Shown here: in pieces, positions 11,237 to 24,540 of the stretch | Layout of the letters: each line of letters opens with the position of its first letter | Numbering within the stretch: the first letter of the stretch is position 1 | Source of the DNA: Boswellia sacra | Lineage: Eukaryota; Streptophyta; Magnoliopsida; Sapindales; Burseraceae | Length of the DNA stretch: 64,000 nt | Direction of reading: 5' to 3' | NCBI GenBank assembly: GCA_013180625.2 | Contig: SNVD02008830.1 | Coordinates: 124,001-188,000 of the forward strand | Program-made: the position numbers and the translations under genes | The notes under the pieces: generated by a model | What the model saw: the letters and a program-made list of their open reading frames with translations, nothing else | Database searches by the model: none | What the model was told of the DNA's origin: nothing

Positions 11237-14200
11237 CTATAGATTGCAATTTCAAATGCCATCTTGAATCCACTGCTCAATAAAACATAGACAGATCTGG
11301 AAAAAAGAACTGTAGGAATAAGAAAATATGGGTTCACGCCACTTCCTGACAAACACACATCAGCTTACAAACAGATAAAGTTAATCAAATGTTATAATAA
11401 AAGTGGTTTCCCATGCAGTATCATCCAAACATAGTTTTAAGGAGAGAAAAAAGAAACAATATTATTTGGAGGTAATTACCACCGGAAAAAATTATCTTAT
11501 ACATCTTTTGTCCTAAATTACTCTCAATCTATCAAACTGAAAAACAATAAATTTTATCTTTGTATGACCTTAGTACACAGGAATTAAGCACATTCTAGAA
11601 TAATCCATCCACTCTCTAAACATGTCAAGTCTGCCTCGTATCTTTTCTTAGTTTTTCCTAGGCCCGCCAACTCAAAGCTCAATTCCTAGACTAAAGAAGG
11701 GTCTTTTCTTCAGAGGTGTAGACCAATCATATAAAAGCATAAGCCTCTGCATCCTGTTCCATCCATGACCTATTTAACTTGTTGTATTTATGGAAATATC
11801 TTCTTTCTCCATCTTCATACTTCTCCCTCTGATATTTTACTTATTTGTTTATCATTCAGTAATATAGATAATGAAAATTTTTTTAATAAATATAAATAAT
11901 ATATATTTTTAAAATTAATATAATTGGACTACTCAAAAAGTTCTAAACAGCACCTCATCGATTTCATCATTGCTGTAAATGCCATATCGGAAGGCCTGGC
12001 TCAAGTTATTTGCCAGGGCTGCTACATCATAATCTCTATTTTGGTAATCATCATCATCACTATCTCTAGTACGATCATGTAGACCTGTAGGTCTCCTGTA
12101 AAAAAAGATGACCATGCTTATGTCAAACACAAGAAAATGGTAACACGTATTATACTCATAAAAATGTTACCAACACTTCAAAAATGTTCCAAGTAATGAA
12201 ATAATAGCACATAAATGGACAAAACTTAAAATATAAAATTTTCAGTTCCAGAAGTTTCCATAATTGAGTCACTAATTCAAGAAAGAATAAAGAATAATTT
12301 ATAGCCCTCATCCTATTTCTCAGGTCATCCCACAACTGACACCCAAGGATGTTACATCTCAAGTAACAATATTTACCTAATCTTTAGATGTGCGAGCAGA
12401 AAGATCCTGAAATAGAAATCTTTGCACATTGAACAATATTGTTTGAAAGAGAGAAAACCTACCCGCAGGCCCACTGATAAACATTCTCCACTGCATTTCG
12501 CTTTGATAGGACATTTGCTTGCCAATCACTCCATTCACTGTTCTCCTGTCAAAAGGAGTGAACAAAAAAGGCCATCAAAACTAGGGTACTCTACAAGGTT
12601 TGGCATTCTATGGGTGCTTCATATAGAGTACAACTAATCACAAGTTAGACAGTAAACTTTAAATTACAGGCAAAAGATTATGCACAAGTGAAGACTCAGT
12701 GCACTGGAAGAGCTACAATAATGAAAAGACCTCTAAACCATTTACTATAACTTAATATTGGTACATGTTATTCAGCCCTAATTTAGGGACTTTTCATGCT
12801 CAAGAATTTTTTTTTTTAATCTATAAGCAATCTTGCCAATTATATTAACTGATTAAATAAAAGTGGAGATTCAGTAGAAACCTGCAAATATGGCTGAATT
12901 TCACTGCTGTTATTTGCCAGATGGACAAGTTTGTTAGATATACGAGTTAGGTGTCCAATATTTCCTATCCTGGGTGGCATTCTGCCCTCAGCAGAGATAG
13001 TTGGCTAGGGAGAAAATGGAGAAGAATATGTTAACTCGCATAGTATTATACAAAGCACAATAGTAACAAGTACAAAATACACAAACTAAGGATTAAAGAA
13101 ATAAAAAATAAAAAAAGAGCATATGAAAAAAGAAATGAGCCAATAAAGAGAAAATAGTAACTTACAGATGGTTGGACAATTACCTTGTTTGAATCAGTCG
13201 CCAAACTGGAATTCTTTTCTGCTTCAAGTATTTTCCCAACAAGATTGCACTCACGAAGAAGGTGTTCAATAAGAGGAACTTTTTTGCTCTCCAAACACGA
13301 TAAGATTATTGTTTCTACATGATGATGCAAAAAATTATTGTATGGGTACCTACAGTCATAATCAGAGAAGAAATAAGGCCCAGGGTCTGATTATTATCCA
13401 TTGCATGCTGTGCTTCTAAACTTACTCAAAGAACAGTTCCAATATCCTTTTCACTGCTCCCAGTCGAATTAATTCTTTCTCAGCCAATTCACTACCAACT
13501 GTAAGCAATACCGAAATGAACTCCACAATCTGAAAACATCCACATTCAAGTAATAGTCAGTACCGAATGGCAAATTGTCTCGTCAGATTACTCTGACAAA
13601 AAAAAAGGACCCATTGAATTCACGCTCAGTTTGCTTAATGTAAATACATAACCAGTCACATGCAATAGAATTTCAAACGCCAGTATTACTCAACTGATGC
13701 AGAGAACCAAAAGGACAGGACATATTAAAAAATCCTTGCAAGAACAGACATAAATACCTTCAGGCGATGTTTTCCAAGAGGAGGCTGCAACTTGCCATAC
13801 GTAGTTAGCAAAATACTTTCCTCAGATGACACATCCAAAAGCTTTAGCAAATCACCTGTGCAGAATTGGACATAATAATTAATTATTATAGAGAGAGAGT
13901 ACAATTTTCACATAAACGGACAATTTTCCATCATCACAATTGGAGCACAGATCAACTCAACATTGACGCAAAAACCTTCATACATAAAAGTAAACAGTTT
14001 TATAGACTAGCAGACAGATGCAAGTAGAAAATTCACACCCCATAACTAAATTATCATCCCAAAATCAAAATTCTTAGAAACGCTGTACAATAATCAAAGT
14101 ATCAAACATATAGCAATACTTTTACAAGGGGTAGAAAACTAATCATCTCTCTTTTCCTCCTAACAGAAAAAGGATAGTAGATTTAAGCAATTGTATTCTA

Positions 14201-17200
14201 GAATGGTAAAACTGTAGGTTCCAGAAAGCAAAAGTTTAATAGATGGGATCTCTCTATATTTAAGTAAATTCAATACATGAGACATTCTGCTGAATTTTGG
14301 GTAACTCCTTTCCTCTTTACTCATCATAAAGACTTCCAGTACACTTTCCTGCATCTACAAACTCGTTGAATTTAAGAGAGACACAAAAATCATAACAATA
14401 ATAATACTACCAACAACAAAATGCCCGAATATATTAGGGGGAGTAAGAAAAAAGAACATTACTCAAAAATTGATGGCAGTCTCGATGATCATAAAATAAA
14501 ATACCAATACAAAGGAGTTCAGCCTCACCTAGGCTACCCAGCATTCCTTCAACTGTCTCAGGATTGGCAGTTACTGTAGATCCATGAGTCAGCTGGCGGT
14601 TGAACATATAATATGTCCCCAGTGTTAGCCTCTTAGGGTCTAACAGAGATATGCAGATAGACAACGAGTTAACCAGAACAGACTTTGGCCTAGAGTCTTC
14701 CAAAGCATGACGAAATAATCTACCTATAAAACTGCATGAAAAAACAGAATTACTAAAAGGAACAATATTTATTAGGGATGGCAGACAGACCAATAAGCAG
14801 TTATGTAACCAATAATAGAAGAAAAGGAACAAACATTACTTTGGACTTGAAATTTTAGCAGCAAGGCCAGGCGGAGCATATCGTGTCATAGCACACAGCG
14901 TTTCAGCAGCATTTGCATGCACCTCAGGGGAATCCTGAAAAAAAAATATAAAAAGCATATATAATTTTTATATGTTAAAAAAAGGTACATATGCAAACAT
15001 ATTTCTGAAGATTAACCACACTAAGAGTACCAAATAGATCAGACTTCTAAATTACAGAAACATGCAATATCATCCAGACAACCTTAAAAGTAAGTTCAAC
15101 TCAAAAAGAAAACCCAACAGCTAAGAAAATCTGACAGAAGGAGGAAATGGGATGAACAGAGTGCACAAAAGAAAATGAATTGGTCAATGCATCTCCAAAT
15201 AAATTTTGCTCATATGAGCATCCTTTAACTTTGACATTCTATCAGGATTAAGCATCCTAATTCTAGCTGCAAATAACTAATAATTTATTAAATTTTTACC
15301 AATAATCTTCCCACTTGGTTGAAGAATTTCTAGTCAACCCAAAAGTCAAAATATTTTATTTTTTAGGCATAACAAAGATGAAACTACTACTATATTTTAT
15401 TGATAGTAAAGTCAGAGCGATTTTGGTTAATTACTTTCATAATTTACCCAAAATAACAAGAAGATTTAGACTCATGGTAAAAATTTAGCTTCCAAAATTG
15501 TCCCTACATAAGTAAAAGAAATTAAAATATCAGTAAGTAACATTAGCTTCCATTTAAAAAAAATGGGAGCAAAACCCATGCTTACTAACAGGCAGACATA
15601 ACTATTGGTAGAAGTATACAGAAGGAAATTCATCATCAAATGCATAAAAATTAAAATACAACAATCAGATGAATAAATGAGGGATTACTTCATCAGCCAT
15701 GTGAATATAACTACATAAAGGTCCCTCCATTCAAAGTAGCATGTATAAAATTAATATGGCACAATTTCTTGACATCTACATGCAATAGCCAAAAAAAACA
15801 AAAAAAAAAAAAAAAAAACCACATCAAGATAGAGAAGAGTAATAACAGAAATAACTTAATCAAAAGAGCTTACCGAAGAGCTGAACTTATCCACAATCAT
15901 CTCCAGCACATTTGTATCCTCTATCCACTGCATTGACTCAGTATAGTTTGCATACATGTGCTCATCAGGACCAATAAGACGTATTAAAACCTGTTCAAAA
16001 AGAAATGGCATTTAGAAGTCATAAAATACAAATTAAGGCAGTTGCAATTGAATGTAAAACAAAACTAGAACTTTCAGCAAGAAGTACATATACCAGAAGC
16101 AATAAAAAGATAAACAACAACCAACCTCCATGATAGACGTAATACCAATCAAGTCAACTAGTTGTGCAATAATTTCTTGATGCGCCTGGATGACAGGATA
16201 AGATAACACATCAGATCAGTACATTGTAAAAAATAAAAAATAAAAATGCCAGCTCAAGATGGCAAGGAAACGGCTTTATACCAAATATTGATCATTACTG
16301 ATTTACAAGTGTGAAAAGCTGGACACAGATATTCTGTCATCAAGGAGGAGGAGAGAACACAAGAACAGACGGGGCATAAACTTTGCAAACACTATTTTAC
16401 ACTCTAATACAAACAGATCCATGTTTACAACAGTCAATATTGTTCAATAAACTGAATGATTTTACTCAGTCAATAAGAGAATACCGTGACTTACTTTAAT
16501 ATAATTCATAAAAGGAACTGTTTTCCGCAACAACAGACAAATAACAACCTAGCAAAAAGAAATTAGGGGATTATAGTTACAGATAAAATAATAATTGAAA
16601 TTAGGCAGACCTGAGATGTATAAGAGCAGAAGTTCCTAATAATAACACAAAAGTTTAATAGGAGTTACCTGCCTGACATACTAATATCTTAAAAGTTCAA
16701 TGGGAAATACCTTGCTGAAGTACCCAGCCAGCAATGTGCTGTGGGAATGCTTCGGTTCCACAAAGGAAAACAATAAATTCATCAACTGAAAACAAGTAAC
16801 CACTAGACAGTTCAGTAACTTTTGTTTTGGAAAAGCAAAAAGTAGCAGCAGAAAGGGGAGAGTCAACTTCTCACCTCCTCATCCTCTACCAATGTCTTAA
16901 GGATGATATCAACTTCACAAGTAAAAATTTCACAAGCAATAAAAGGGAACCTATGTGAACAGTAGATAAAAGACAAATCAACCACTAAATCCAGGCTGGA
17001 AGCAGAATATTTGGCAACAAGATTAACATGTTCATACATAAAACCTACTTAAAAGTTCGCCTCTTTTCAGCATCCTCTGGAGCTTCAGCCACTATATAAT
17101 GAATAAGCTGTTCAACTTGAGCCTTTTCTCGCAAACTGAAAGGCAAAAAAATACTTAAGGCTACAATCTGAAGGAGTTCTTCAGCTAAAACAAAGATCGA

Positions 17201-20200
17201 CCAAAACGGCACTATCACCTCTCAGGGGAAAAAGAGGTAAGCTAGAAAAATGAGTTTATTGACTAAACTTTAGGGTGGGGTACAACACAAATTACATTAA
17301 AACATTCATCGTTCTTAGTAAACAATAAATGAGAAACACCAGAGTATATATAGTTTAAAATATTTTAAAATACAGCTACCGTGGGAGTCCAATCAACATC
17401 TTAAAGGCAAATCAAAGGACAGTCAGACATGCACATGGTACTGAGGAATTCGTAAATGTATCCTAGACAGAAACCCTAGTGCCATATCGAAGGCTTGACT
17501 CTGGGACAAGCACATGAATGGCAAGGTAATTTTGTTAAACCCTGACAAGCTATCACTAAAGATTAGTTGCGACATTTTAGGTTAACATAAATAATAAACA
17601 AGGCACCAAGTGATCATAATCAACGTACACAGGAAGTACACAACTAGCTTCTTATGAATCTTTCATGATAACTAGACAGCAACATGAAACCAAAACAGGC
17701 ACAAATGAGAGCATTTCCCAGCAACAGATATAATTTTGCAAAACCATGGTCTCCTTCCCAGCAAACAAAATTTTATTTAAAAGAAAGGAGCCTATTCTGA
17801 CTATATGAGAGCAAGAAAGATTAGCTTCACACTTTTTTTTAACCCAGGTCCACTAATTTATCATACATTTAAATAGAGGATCTGTAGCAATCTCGTAATT
17901 ATTTATTCCAGGTGATTTTTTTCAAATTTGTCAATAGTTATCAACTTTTTCTACGTGCCTTTTAGGCTGGGGATTCTTGGATTTCAGTAACAAGGTATTC
18001 CTAGAACATAGCTTCAATACATAGAAACGGTTCATTTGTGATTTTCATTAACACAATTAACTTTTACAGATGTCCACACGTGTAAATTTGTAAAAAATTA
18101 TATTACATGATATTCTTATAAGAGTCTGTACCAATAACTTTAAACACAACATAGGAAAGGCCAAAGAAACTAACACTTCCACCTTTAAACAGAGTATCCT
18201 ACAATCGAACATTAACCTCATTTAATATTGTGGAACAGACATGGTATAAAACACATAGAAAAGAAAAGATGCAAAAAAAAAAAAGAATGCGAGTAATAGA
18301 GAGAAAAATTTGTAGAAGTATCATATACACGGAGAATATCAGAAAAGTTCTTAAAAAATTACAAATTGATAAGACGCCCATTTAAAGCTTTGCATTCTTG
18401 AATTATATCATCCTCATCAAGAAGCTCCTCCAATGTAAAATTTTCCTTGTCCAAAATTGTCTCCACCTGCAATTAAATAAAACAAGAATCCAAAAACCAA
18501 AACAAATGATGATTTAAAAAAAAATTTAAAAAAAAAACAACAAGAAGAAGGAGGAGGAGGAGGAGGAGGAGGATGATGATGATGATGATTATTATTATAA
18601 AAGATAAAATAAAATATGATTATCCAAAAAATCCAGAAGAAAATTTTAGAAACTTCAGAACAGAATTAGTGAAGCGAACAATGATGACACAAGTTGTTAG
18701 ATCCCAAAAACCATTCACGGCCACCCAGAAGGTAAAGTTAGAAAATAAAATCGTGCCAAGGCAAACCGAAGTTCTTGCATCCACCATAATAAAACAAAAA
18801 CATGCAACAGCTTTTCCTCGTATACCAACAGTTTAGGGCTAAAACACCTAAGTTAGCATATTATACACTATGGTACAACAGTTTAAAGGCCTGATCCATG
18901 TAGAACATGACAAAACACTTTTAAAACATCAATCTTCATGGAAAATGTTTCATCAAATAACATGAGACTCAACAAAAACTGAATTCTTTTGGGCAACATG
19001 TCTTAATTGAACTAAAAAATGTTCATTCTGCTGATGCAGTCCTAGCTATTTAGCTGTTTAACAGAACACATAAGTCAAACATGGAGCAAATTAAACAGCT
19101 CCAGACTTCTGCTGAGATATTGAACATTGATGATTTCTAAACCCAAGAGTCTGAGAAATTGTACCAAAGATGGCAAGTTGAACATCCTATTTCCCAAGTT
19201 TCCTATCGTTAACCTACTTGATGGGGAAAGATACAACAGTAACAACATTAAGAAAAGCTCATCGCACAAATTGTATCCAGCAAAATGATGACCAAGTGCC
19301 CAAGCACTAGTCAATTTCTCTGTTAATTTAGATAATGATGTTTTTTATCTCTTCCATATCCTTTGTCTCTCTACATTTCTTCCCTTCTGGCATGGTGATG
19401 CTCAATACAATGTATGCCTATGCATTTCCTCATCACAAGCACCAGTCAATTTCTCCATTAATTTAGATAATGCTATTTTTTTCTCTCTTCTACGTCTTTT
19501 GTCTCTCTACATTTCTTCCCTTCTGGCATGGTAATGCTCAATACAATGTATGCCTATACATTTCTCATCACAAAAATGACAATCTCTTTACAGGCCATGC
19601 AACATGAAGATGGACATAATTTGCGCATATTAATGCGATGGTTCATGCTTCAGCATAATTGATTATGCAATAGGAAAAATTGTTGAAAGAATCACTGTAA
19701 TCGTCAGCCCCTCAACCCCAAACAGCAAATTCCCCACCTTACCCATGTATTTTTCAAGAAATCACAATGCATTCTTTTTCTTCCTATCTCCTAATTCTTT
19801 TATAAAATCCAAACGGATAACGATACTATGATATTACACGTTCCCAGTAATACACTGAAGTTTTAGCACAAGGAAACAAGCTTTAAAGAGTCCATAACCA
19901 CCAAGTCAATTCATCTTGATTCCATAAAGATATCCTAATCACTCAATTCAAAACGAGCTGAAGAGCTACACAGATTTCCATGCTCCTCCGTACATCCAAA
20001 CCAATAAAAAACGCACCGTATAGTCTGCGATCTCAAACTATAAAAAAAAAATTTTTAAAAAAAAGAATGCAATCCATTCCAATCCAATCCTCCACTACAA
20101 AATGTAATCCAACAACAAATCTCCATTTTCTACGTACACATGAAAGCATCCACGCCAAATGCAAACACAGATCACGTATCAAAACAACGAAACAAGCAAA

Positions 20201-20276
20201 GCAAAGCAAAGCCAAAACCAAAACCAAAAACACTCACTGGAGACGCAGTAGACAATCCCGCCATACGCCAAAACAT
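7894..20276 (-). CDS. SAPS-domain protein, PP6-type phosphatase regulatory subunit
   Basis: SIT4-associated (SAPS) family protein. The family forms the regulatory subunit of PP6-type phosphatases; Arabidopsis relatives partner the FyPP catalytic subunits. Nineteen coding exons, listed 5' to 3' by plus-strand span: 20238-20276, 18363-18466, 17049-17135, 16875-16950, 16711-16785, 16495-16548, 16126-16185, 15874-15990, 14840-14934, 14529-14731, 13758-13855, 13426-13529, 13184-13349, 12882-13004, 12463-12545, 11954-12095, 10083-10112, 8933-9003, 7894-8533. All phases agree, giving 788 aa, typical of plant members. The start MFWRMAGLSTASP fits the family. Helical repeat motifs fill the first ~500 residues (for example FVEPKHSHSTLLAGYFSK). 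The C-terminal exon is acidic and low in complexity and includes PPAWVEWRE. Intron 1 is 1.77 kb. Exon 1 and the promoter recur at 61 kb. Confidence 0.93.
9575..9615. repeat. (AAT)n(AAC)n microsatellite in a SAPS intron
   Basis: Trinucleotide run with AAT units followed by AAC units, in the intron between exons 17 and 18 of the SAPS gene. It makes a spurious Leu-rich ORF on the minus strand. Confidence 0.85.
10397..10470 (+). repeat. G-run-rich intronic tract, quadruplex-prone
   Basis: A poly-A run is followed by many closely spaced runs of three to six guanines separated by one to four bases. The tract lies in the intron between SAPS exons 16 and 17, about 290 bp upstream of the exon 17 acceptor. 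The gene is on the minus strand, so the RNA is C-rich and the guanines are on the template strand. Quadruplex formation is inferred from spacing only. Confidence 0.6.
11180..11229. repeat. (TA)n microsatellite in a SAPS intron
   Basis: Uninterrupted TA dinucleotide run of about 50 bp in the intron between SAPS exons 16 and 17. It is probably length-variable between individuals. Confidence 0.95.
18548..18588. repeat. (GGA)n(TGA)n microsatellite at a duplication edge
   Basis: Compound trinucleotide run in SAPS intron 1. The segmental duplication shared with 59712 onward starts directly after it, so the repeat may have served as the breakpoint. Confidence 0.85.
19303..19573. repeat. Two-copy ~135-bp tandem repeat in SAPS intron 1
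   Basis: Two adjacent ~135-bp units, each starting AGCAC and containing CTACATTTCTTCCCTTCTGG and the phrase TGTATGCCTA. The pair is also present in the duplicated copy near 60376-60643, so the tandem repeat is older than the segmental duplication. Confidence 0.85.
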
Positions 20277-20560
20277 CTTCGCAATACGACGCCGAAATCG
20301 CCTCCGAATTCAGATCTGAAACCTTAGTCGCCGATTCACCAATCGCCAAGCGAAGCAGGCAGCCAAACCCTAGAATCCGAATCACCACAGAGGATTAGAG
20401 AATCCATCGCAGTTATAATTCCAGATCGAATCGAATCGAATCAAAACTCGGCACACAAACAAAGATTGATAAAGAGAAGCAGAGTGCGAAGCGAACCTGT
20501 AACCGCGGGACACAGAGATAGAAAGAAATAGAAAGAGAAAGAGTGTGCAATATATTTTCT
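20277..20560 (-). promoter_or_regulatory. SAPS gene 5' UTR and proximal promoter with telo-box
   Basis: Upstream of the SAPS ATG (minus strand) lies a region with an AAACCCTA telo-box on the plus strand at 20365-20372, about 90 bp from the ATG. The pyrimidine-rich sense strand near 20520-20550 is a plausible 5' UTR. An AG followed by GTTCGC near 20497 could be a 5' UTR splice acceptor, but this is not certain. The whole block is repeated at about 61342-61620. Confidence 0.45.
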
Positions 20561-22094
20561 TTGCTAAATCAATTGAATTTTGGATAATTGCTATAGATGG
20601 TAACTTCTTTTCCTTATTTTATTTTATTTTTGAAAAAAAAAGTTATTATTTTGTAGAGATATTTGTGGCATGTGATGATTAACAAAAATTGGTATCATGG
20701 AGGTCTTATACATGTTGGTTGGTCCTATAAAGTTGGAAGAGTTATGTCCACTTGCTTGGAAGAGGCATTTAATGTCACACCTGACCTTTTTAATCTCAAT
20801 CTCACCGTCTGATTCTCAATTTGATTTGTAGCAACAGATTTTTTCTCCTCATTTATCATGTTTACTGAATTGATCCAAATTTTATTAGTGTATAATTTAT
20901 AACGTTAATAGATATAAATTGCAAAAAAAGCAATACCTCAAAAAATATAAAACTCGGTAAAAAGAACAAGAATATCCTCTTTTAGACCTGTAATTCCTTT
21001 ATTCATAAAAAGGTTTATGGGTTTATTTTTAAAAAGTAAAAAATAAACTATTAATTGTTGTCAATGAACTTAGGAGAAGTTGTGAGTAACCTCATTCCTT
21101 TTTCAAGTTGGTTAATAAAAACTTCAAGCAATAGCCTATATGGATTTATATATGAATAATTAAACTTTCTTTTTAAGTTTCGTTAATATCTCGCTTAGTT
21201 GCTCATTTGATGGAAGCGTCAAATACAAGTAGAAATATGCTATATCTGCCTTTTTGTTATTAGCCATGTAAGGCATAAGAAAGGATGGCAAAATCTGGCT
21301 GTGGGTGCATACGAGGGTTTGGCATTTCCACACCCGTACCGAACTAAAAAAATATTTTTCGATTCCCATAAAATCCCCGAATTTTTCCATGTTTTTCTTA
21401 GATCAGGTATTTGTGGGTGCTAGGATGCTACACCCACACCCAAAAAAACACCTCAGATTTTCTTTTCTTTTTTAATTTTTTCACGCTTTGAAATGAGTGA
21501 AATAGAATAATGTTGCCAAAGTTTGTGAAGGATACAACTAGCACTGGTGGCAAGGCTGGTTGGATGAGTTTTGGTACCCTAGGTTGGAATCATAGCTCCC
21601 TTAATTTTTTACTTTTAATTAAAAATATAAAAGAAAATTGATTATATAAAATTTATCTGCAATCATTAGATCAAAAAGCCGTGTGGTTGGGTGGTTAACC
21701 ACTTGAAATCCAACTTACAAGTCATGAGTTTGAGTCTTGTTGTATGCATTTTACACTACAAAATCAAATAGAAGGGTCAGGCGCACTCCATGGTATCACG
21801 TAAACACATAATTGATTGAAATTTTGGATAAAAACTATGGAGTTAAGGCAATGCATGCGTCGAGTTGTGCGAGTGATCTGGCCCCGCATCGCACCCAACC
21901 CAATCAGAAAAAATTGTCATCCCTAGGCATAAGCTAGGCACTCTATTGTTTAAGTAAACACATTATCATGGTAACACGTAAACACATAATTGATTGAAAT
22001 GTTGGATAAAAACTATGGAGTTAGGGCAATGCATTTAACATGAAGGCAAATGATTTAACATAGAACTTTGGGAAAAAAAATTAGCACAGCTAAT

Positions 22095-22760
22095 GGTGTA
22101 AATTAGGGTCATGACACATGAACACAACTTAACGCGTCACTGAAATTAGTGGATTTGAGTTATGGCTTAATCGTATTCATGTCAGAATTTGTAACATGTC
22201 TAATAATCGTATCATGTCCGATTGAGGACCTTCAATCCGCAAACAGGATTATAACACGACTCGTTTATAATATGAATTTGTTTATGATAGGATTAATACG
22301 AATAACATGAACATGAATTAACGTTTGACACGATAACACGATTATTAACACAAATAGTATAAACACATTCTTATAAATTTTAATATTTTTTACCTATATT
22401 AAAAAATAAAAATAAAGACGTTGTACACATAAAGAGACTCTTTATTTTATTTATATTATATTTGAAGTTTATATAAGACTTCGTATTTATTATTTAGCAA
22501 ACTTTTTATTGTTTTTGTGGATGAAATTTGTATAATAATTTAAAAATAGGTTGTAATATGTAATCGTGTCAAACATATAAATGTGTAATAATCGTGTCTG
22601 GAAACATGTCATATTCGTGTCAAATATATAAACAAGTTGTAGTCATGTTAAATGTATAAATCGTGTCGATCATGTAAAAGTGTTAAGTTACAATTAAGAG
22701 TGGCAATTTTTGATAAAAGCACAACACAAAATTAGCGAGTTAATCTTAATCGTGCCTATA
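22095..22760. mobile_element. Degraded hAT-like non-autonomous element(s), CGTGTC-rich family
   Basis: This stretch holds many decayed CGTGT/ACACG motifs and an edge reading AGGGTCATGACACATG, matching the style of the clean element at 61894-62605. A second edge (AGAGTGGCAATTTTTGATA) near 22697 suggests two overlapping or adjacent copies. No clean terminal repeat pair or target duplication is visible, so limits are approximate. Confidence 0.45.
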
Positions 22761-22898
22761 TGGAAGGATTCAACCCTTTTAATAATCATATCATAGTGGC
22801 ATTGAGGTTCTAAAACCAATTCATTATACAAATTTGTTCACTAACATGAGCATATGCATGTTAGCTTATCTATTAGTTGCACACTTAAAAGTATTCAT

Positions 22899-22902
<4 letters not shown>

Positions 22903-22953
<51 letters not shown>
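22903..22953. repeat. (TA)n(GA)n compound microsatellite
   Basis: A TA run of about 30 bp passes directly into a GA run of about 20 bp in intergenic DNA. Confidence 0.9.
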
Positions 22954-22955
<2 letters not shown>

Positions 22956-23904
22956 ATTTACAACTAACTTATATAACCTAACTAGTACCACTCGACTTGG
23001 CACAAAGTCGTTTGATAGATGAGTACATTATATTTATTAAAAATTATCATTTTTTTATTTTTATCTATCCAGTAAATTTGTGATATGTCAAGTTATATGA
23101 TTTTGATTATTTGGATTAGTTGTACACTTAAAACTACTATTTTTAAATAGGTTATGATCTTGTTATAGTCATATTAGATATATGAACAAGTTAAACAGAT
23201 CATTTGTGTTAGCTTTAAGTGAGTTGTGTTCATGCTCGACACTTAAAACTACATACTTATTCTTCACGTCGACATGTCTTGTCATGTAACTATTTAATAA
23301 TTATATTGATATAGATTCAACTCAAAATGAAGAGTGTTTAGACTCCTAACATGATTAACTAAGGGAGCGATTTTTTTTTTTGTTTAAAATTTGAATAGGT
23401 ATTAATTAAACTGAAATTTGAATAGCTTTGAATATCAAAGTCTGAATGATATTTTTGTTTTTTTAATTTTAATATCTGAACTGAAATGCCTACAAATTAA
23501 TGGTTGTACACATATATCTTAATTTATTTATATATATTATTTCACTTGTGTTTCTATTTCATGTACAAAAAATATTTGCATACAAAAATTTGTTATAAAT
23601 TTAATTTATTTAAATATGTATAATTAGGTAATGAAGTTTTTTTTAAGGAATTTGATATATAAATAAGCTAAATGACTATAAAGTAATTTTAAAAATATAT
23701 ATAGATCATAATATAAAATTAGAAATAAATAATAATGTTCTAAAATTAAAATATTAGGCTACATACAAGTTGGTTATAAATAAAATTTATAAGGACATTT
23801 AAGAGAATTTGAAAAATAATAAATAATTCAGACATTTGCACTGAGGTAAAAGTTAGAATATTTAACTTTTTTTCATTTTAAAAGAAAATGTCTCAGATTA
23901 AGTC

Positions 23905-24540
23905 TGTTGGTGTTAACGTAATCCTTGCATGTGTCATGCACATGTGAAGTTTTTGGTTAACTTGTGATAAAAAATTAGAAAAGCATTTTAATTCCTATTT
24001 TACTGTTTCTAGATGTTTAGTATATGAAGTATTTGATTCACAATAAATACCTCTATAGATTAGGATAATATTTCTTGTATCATAATCAAAATAGGAGGAT
24101 ATTTAATTGTGTCCTAATTACTTTAGGAGTTTAACTATAAACACTTCCTATTTTATTTTATCCTAATCCTAATTTGATTTTGATTGAGATATTTACAGGA
24201 TTTTTAGGAAGATTTCGACCAATACCTCTCAATATATATCGAGTTATGACAAAGTCGAAAAAATGGAGTTTTTTGCGGATTGAAGACTAGTTTGTGTTCT
24301 TGAGAGAGTGGGTCACGGCATTCCAAGATTTAATAGAAGAAAGCTTCAACGCAAAAGGAATGTCTTTGTTACTTTGATTCAATGAGTCTTTGTTTCATGT
24401 ATGGGAGTTAAAATCGTACATAAGTTGTTGATTAAGTCTGAGTGAGTTAGTAGACACTTAGGATAACTTGAGGGTTGAATGTTTATGTAATTTTGTGTTA
24501 GACATCGGGTGTTATGTATAACTTAACAGTGTATTGTTAA
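23905..24540 (+). repeat. 5' LTR remnant of the Sirevirus-like element
   Basis: Matches 33060-33694 of the 3' LTR, then stops abruptly where the GC-rich element begins. About 261 bp of the LTR's 3' part, the primer-binding site and the leader are missing. Confidence 0.92.

Larger units (their letters stand above)
18590..22179 (+). repeat. Segmental duplication, copy 1 (SAPS 5' part and flank)
   Basis: This stretch recurs in the same orientation at 59712-64000. It contains the 5' portion of SAPS intron 1 (as transcribed), exon 1, the 5' UTR/promoter and about 1.6 kb of upstream flank. Near-identical blocks can be followed throughout, for example the exon 1 area, the tandem repeat at 19303 and the upstream flank. 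Differences from copy 2 include a segment of roughly 70 bp around 18860-18935 that is absent from copy 2, and no hAT-like insertion here. Because the gene runs on into exon 2 here, this is the functional ancestral context. Confidence 0.93.
20561..23899. other. Intergenic DNA with repeats, no gene
   Basis: AT-rich interval between the SAPS promoter and the Sirevirus-like element. Up to 22179 it belongs to the segmental duplication. Around 21681-21740 there is a short pol III promoter-like pair (TGGTTGGGTGG, then GAGTTTGAGTCTT), possibly a SINE head. From about 22095 a degraded hAT-like repeat begins. A (TA)n(GA)n microsatellite lies at 22903-22953. ORFs here are short and show no domain. Confidence 0.6.

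Noticed and set aside
11164..11358. Minus-strand ORF with Tyr-Ile repeats
   Set aside because: Translation of a (TA)n microsatellite in an intron.
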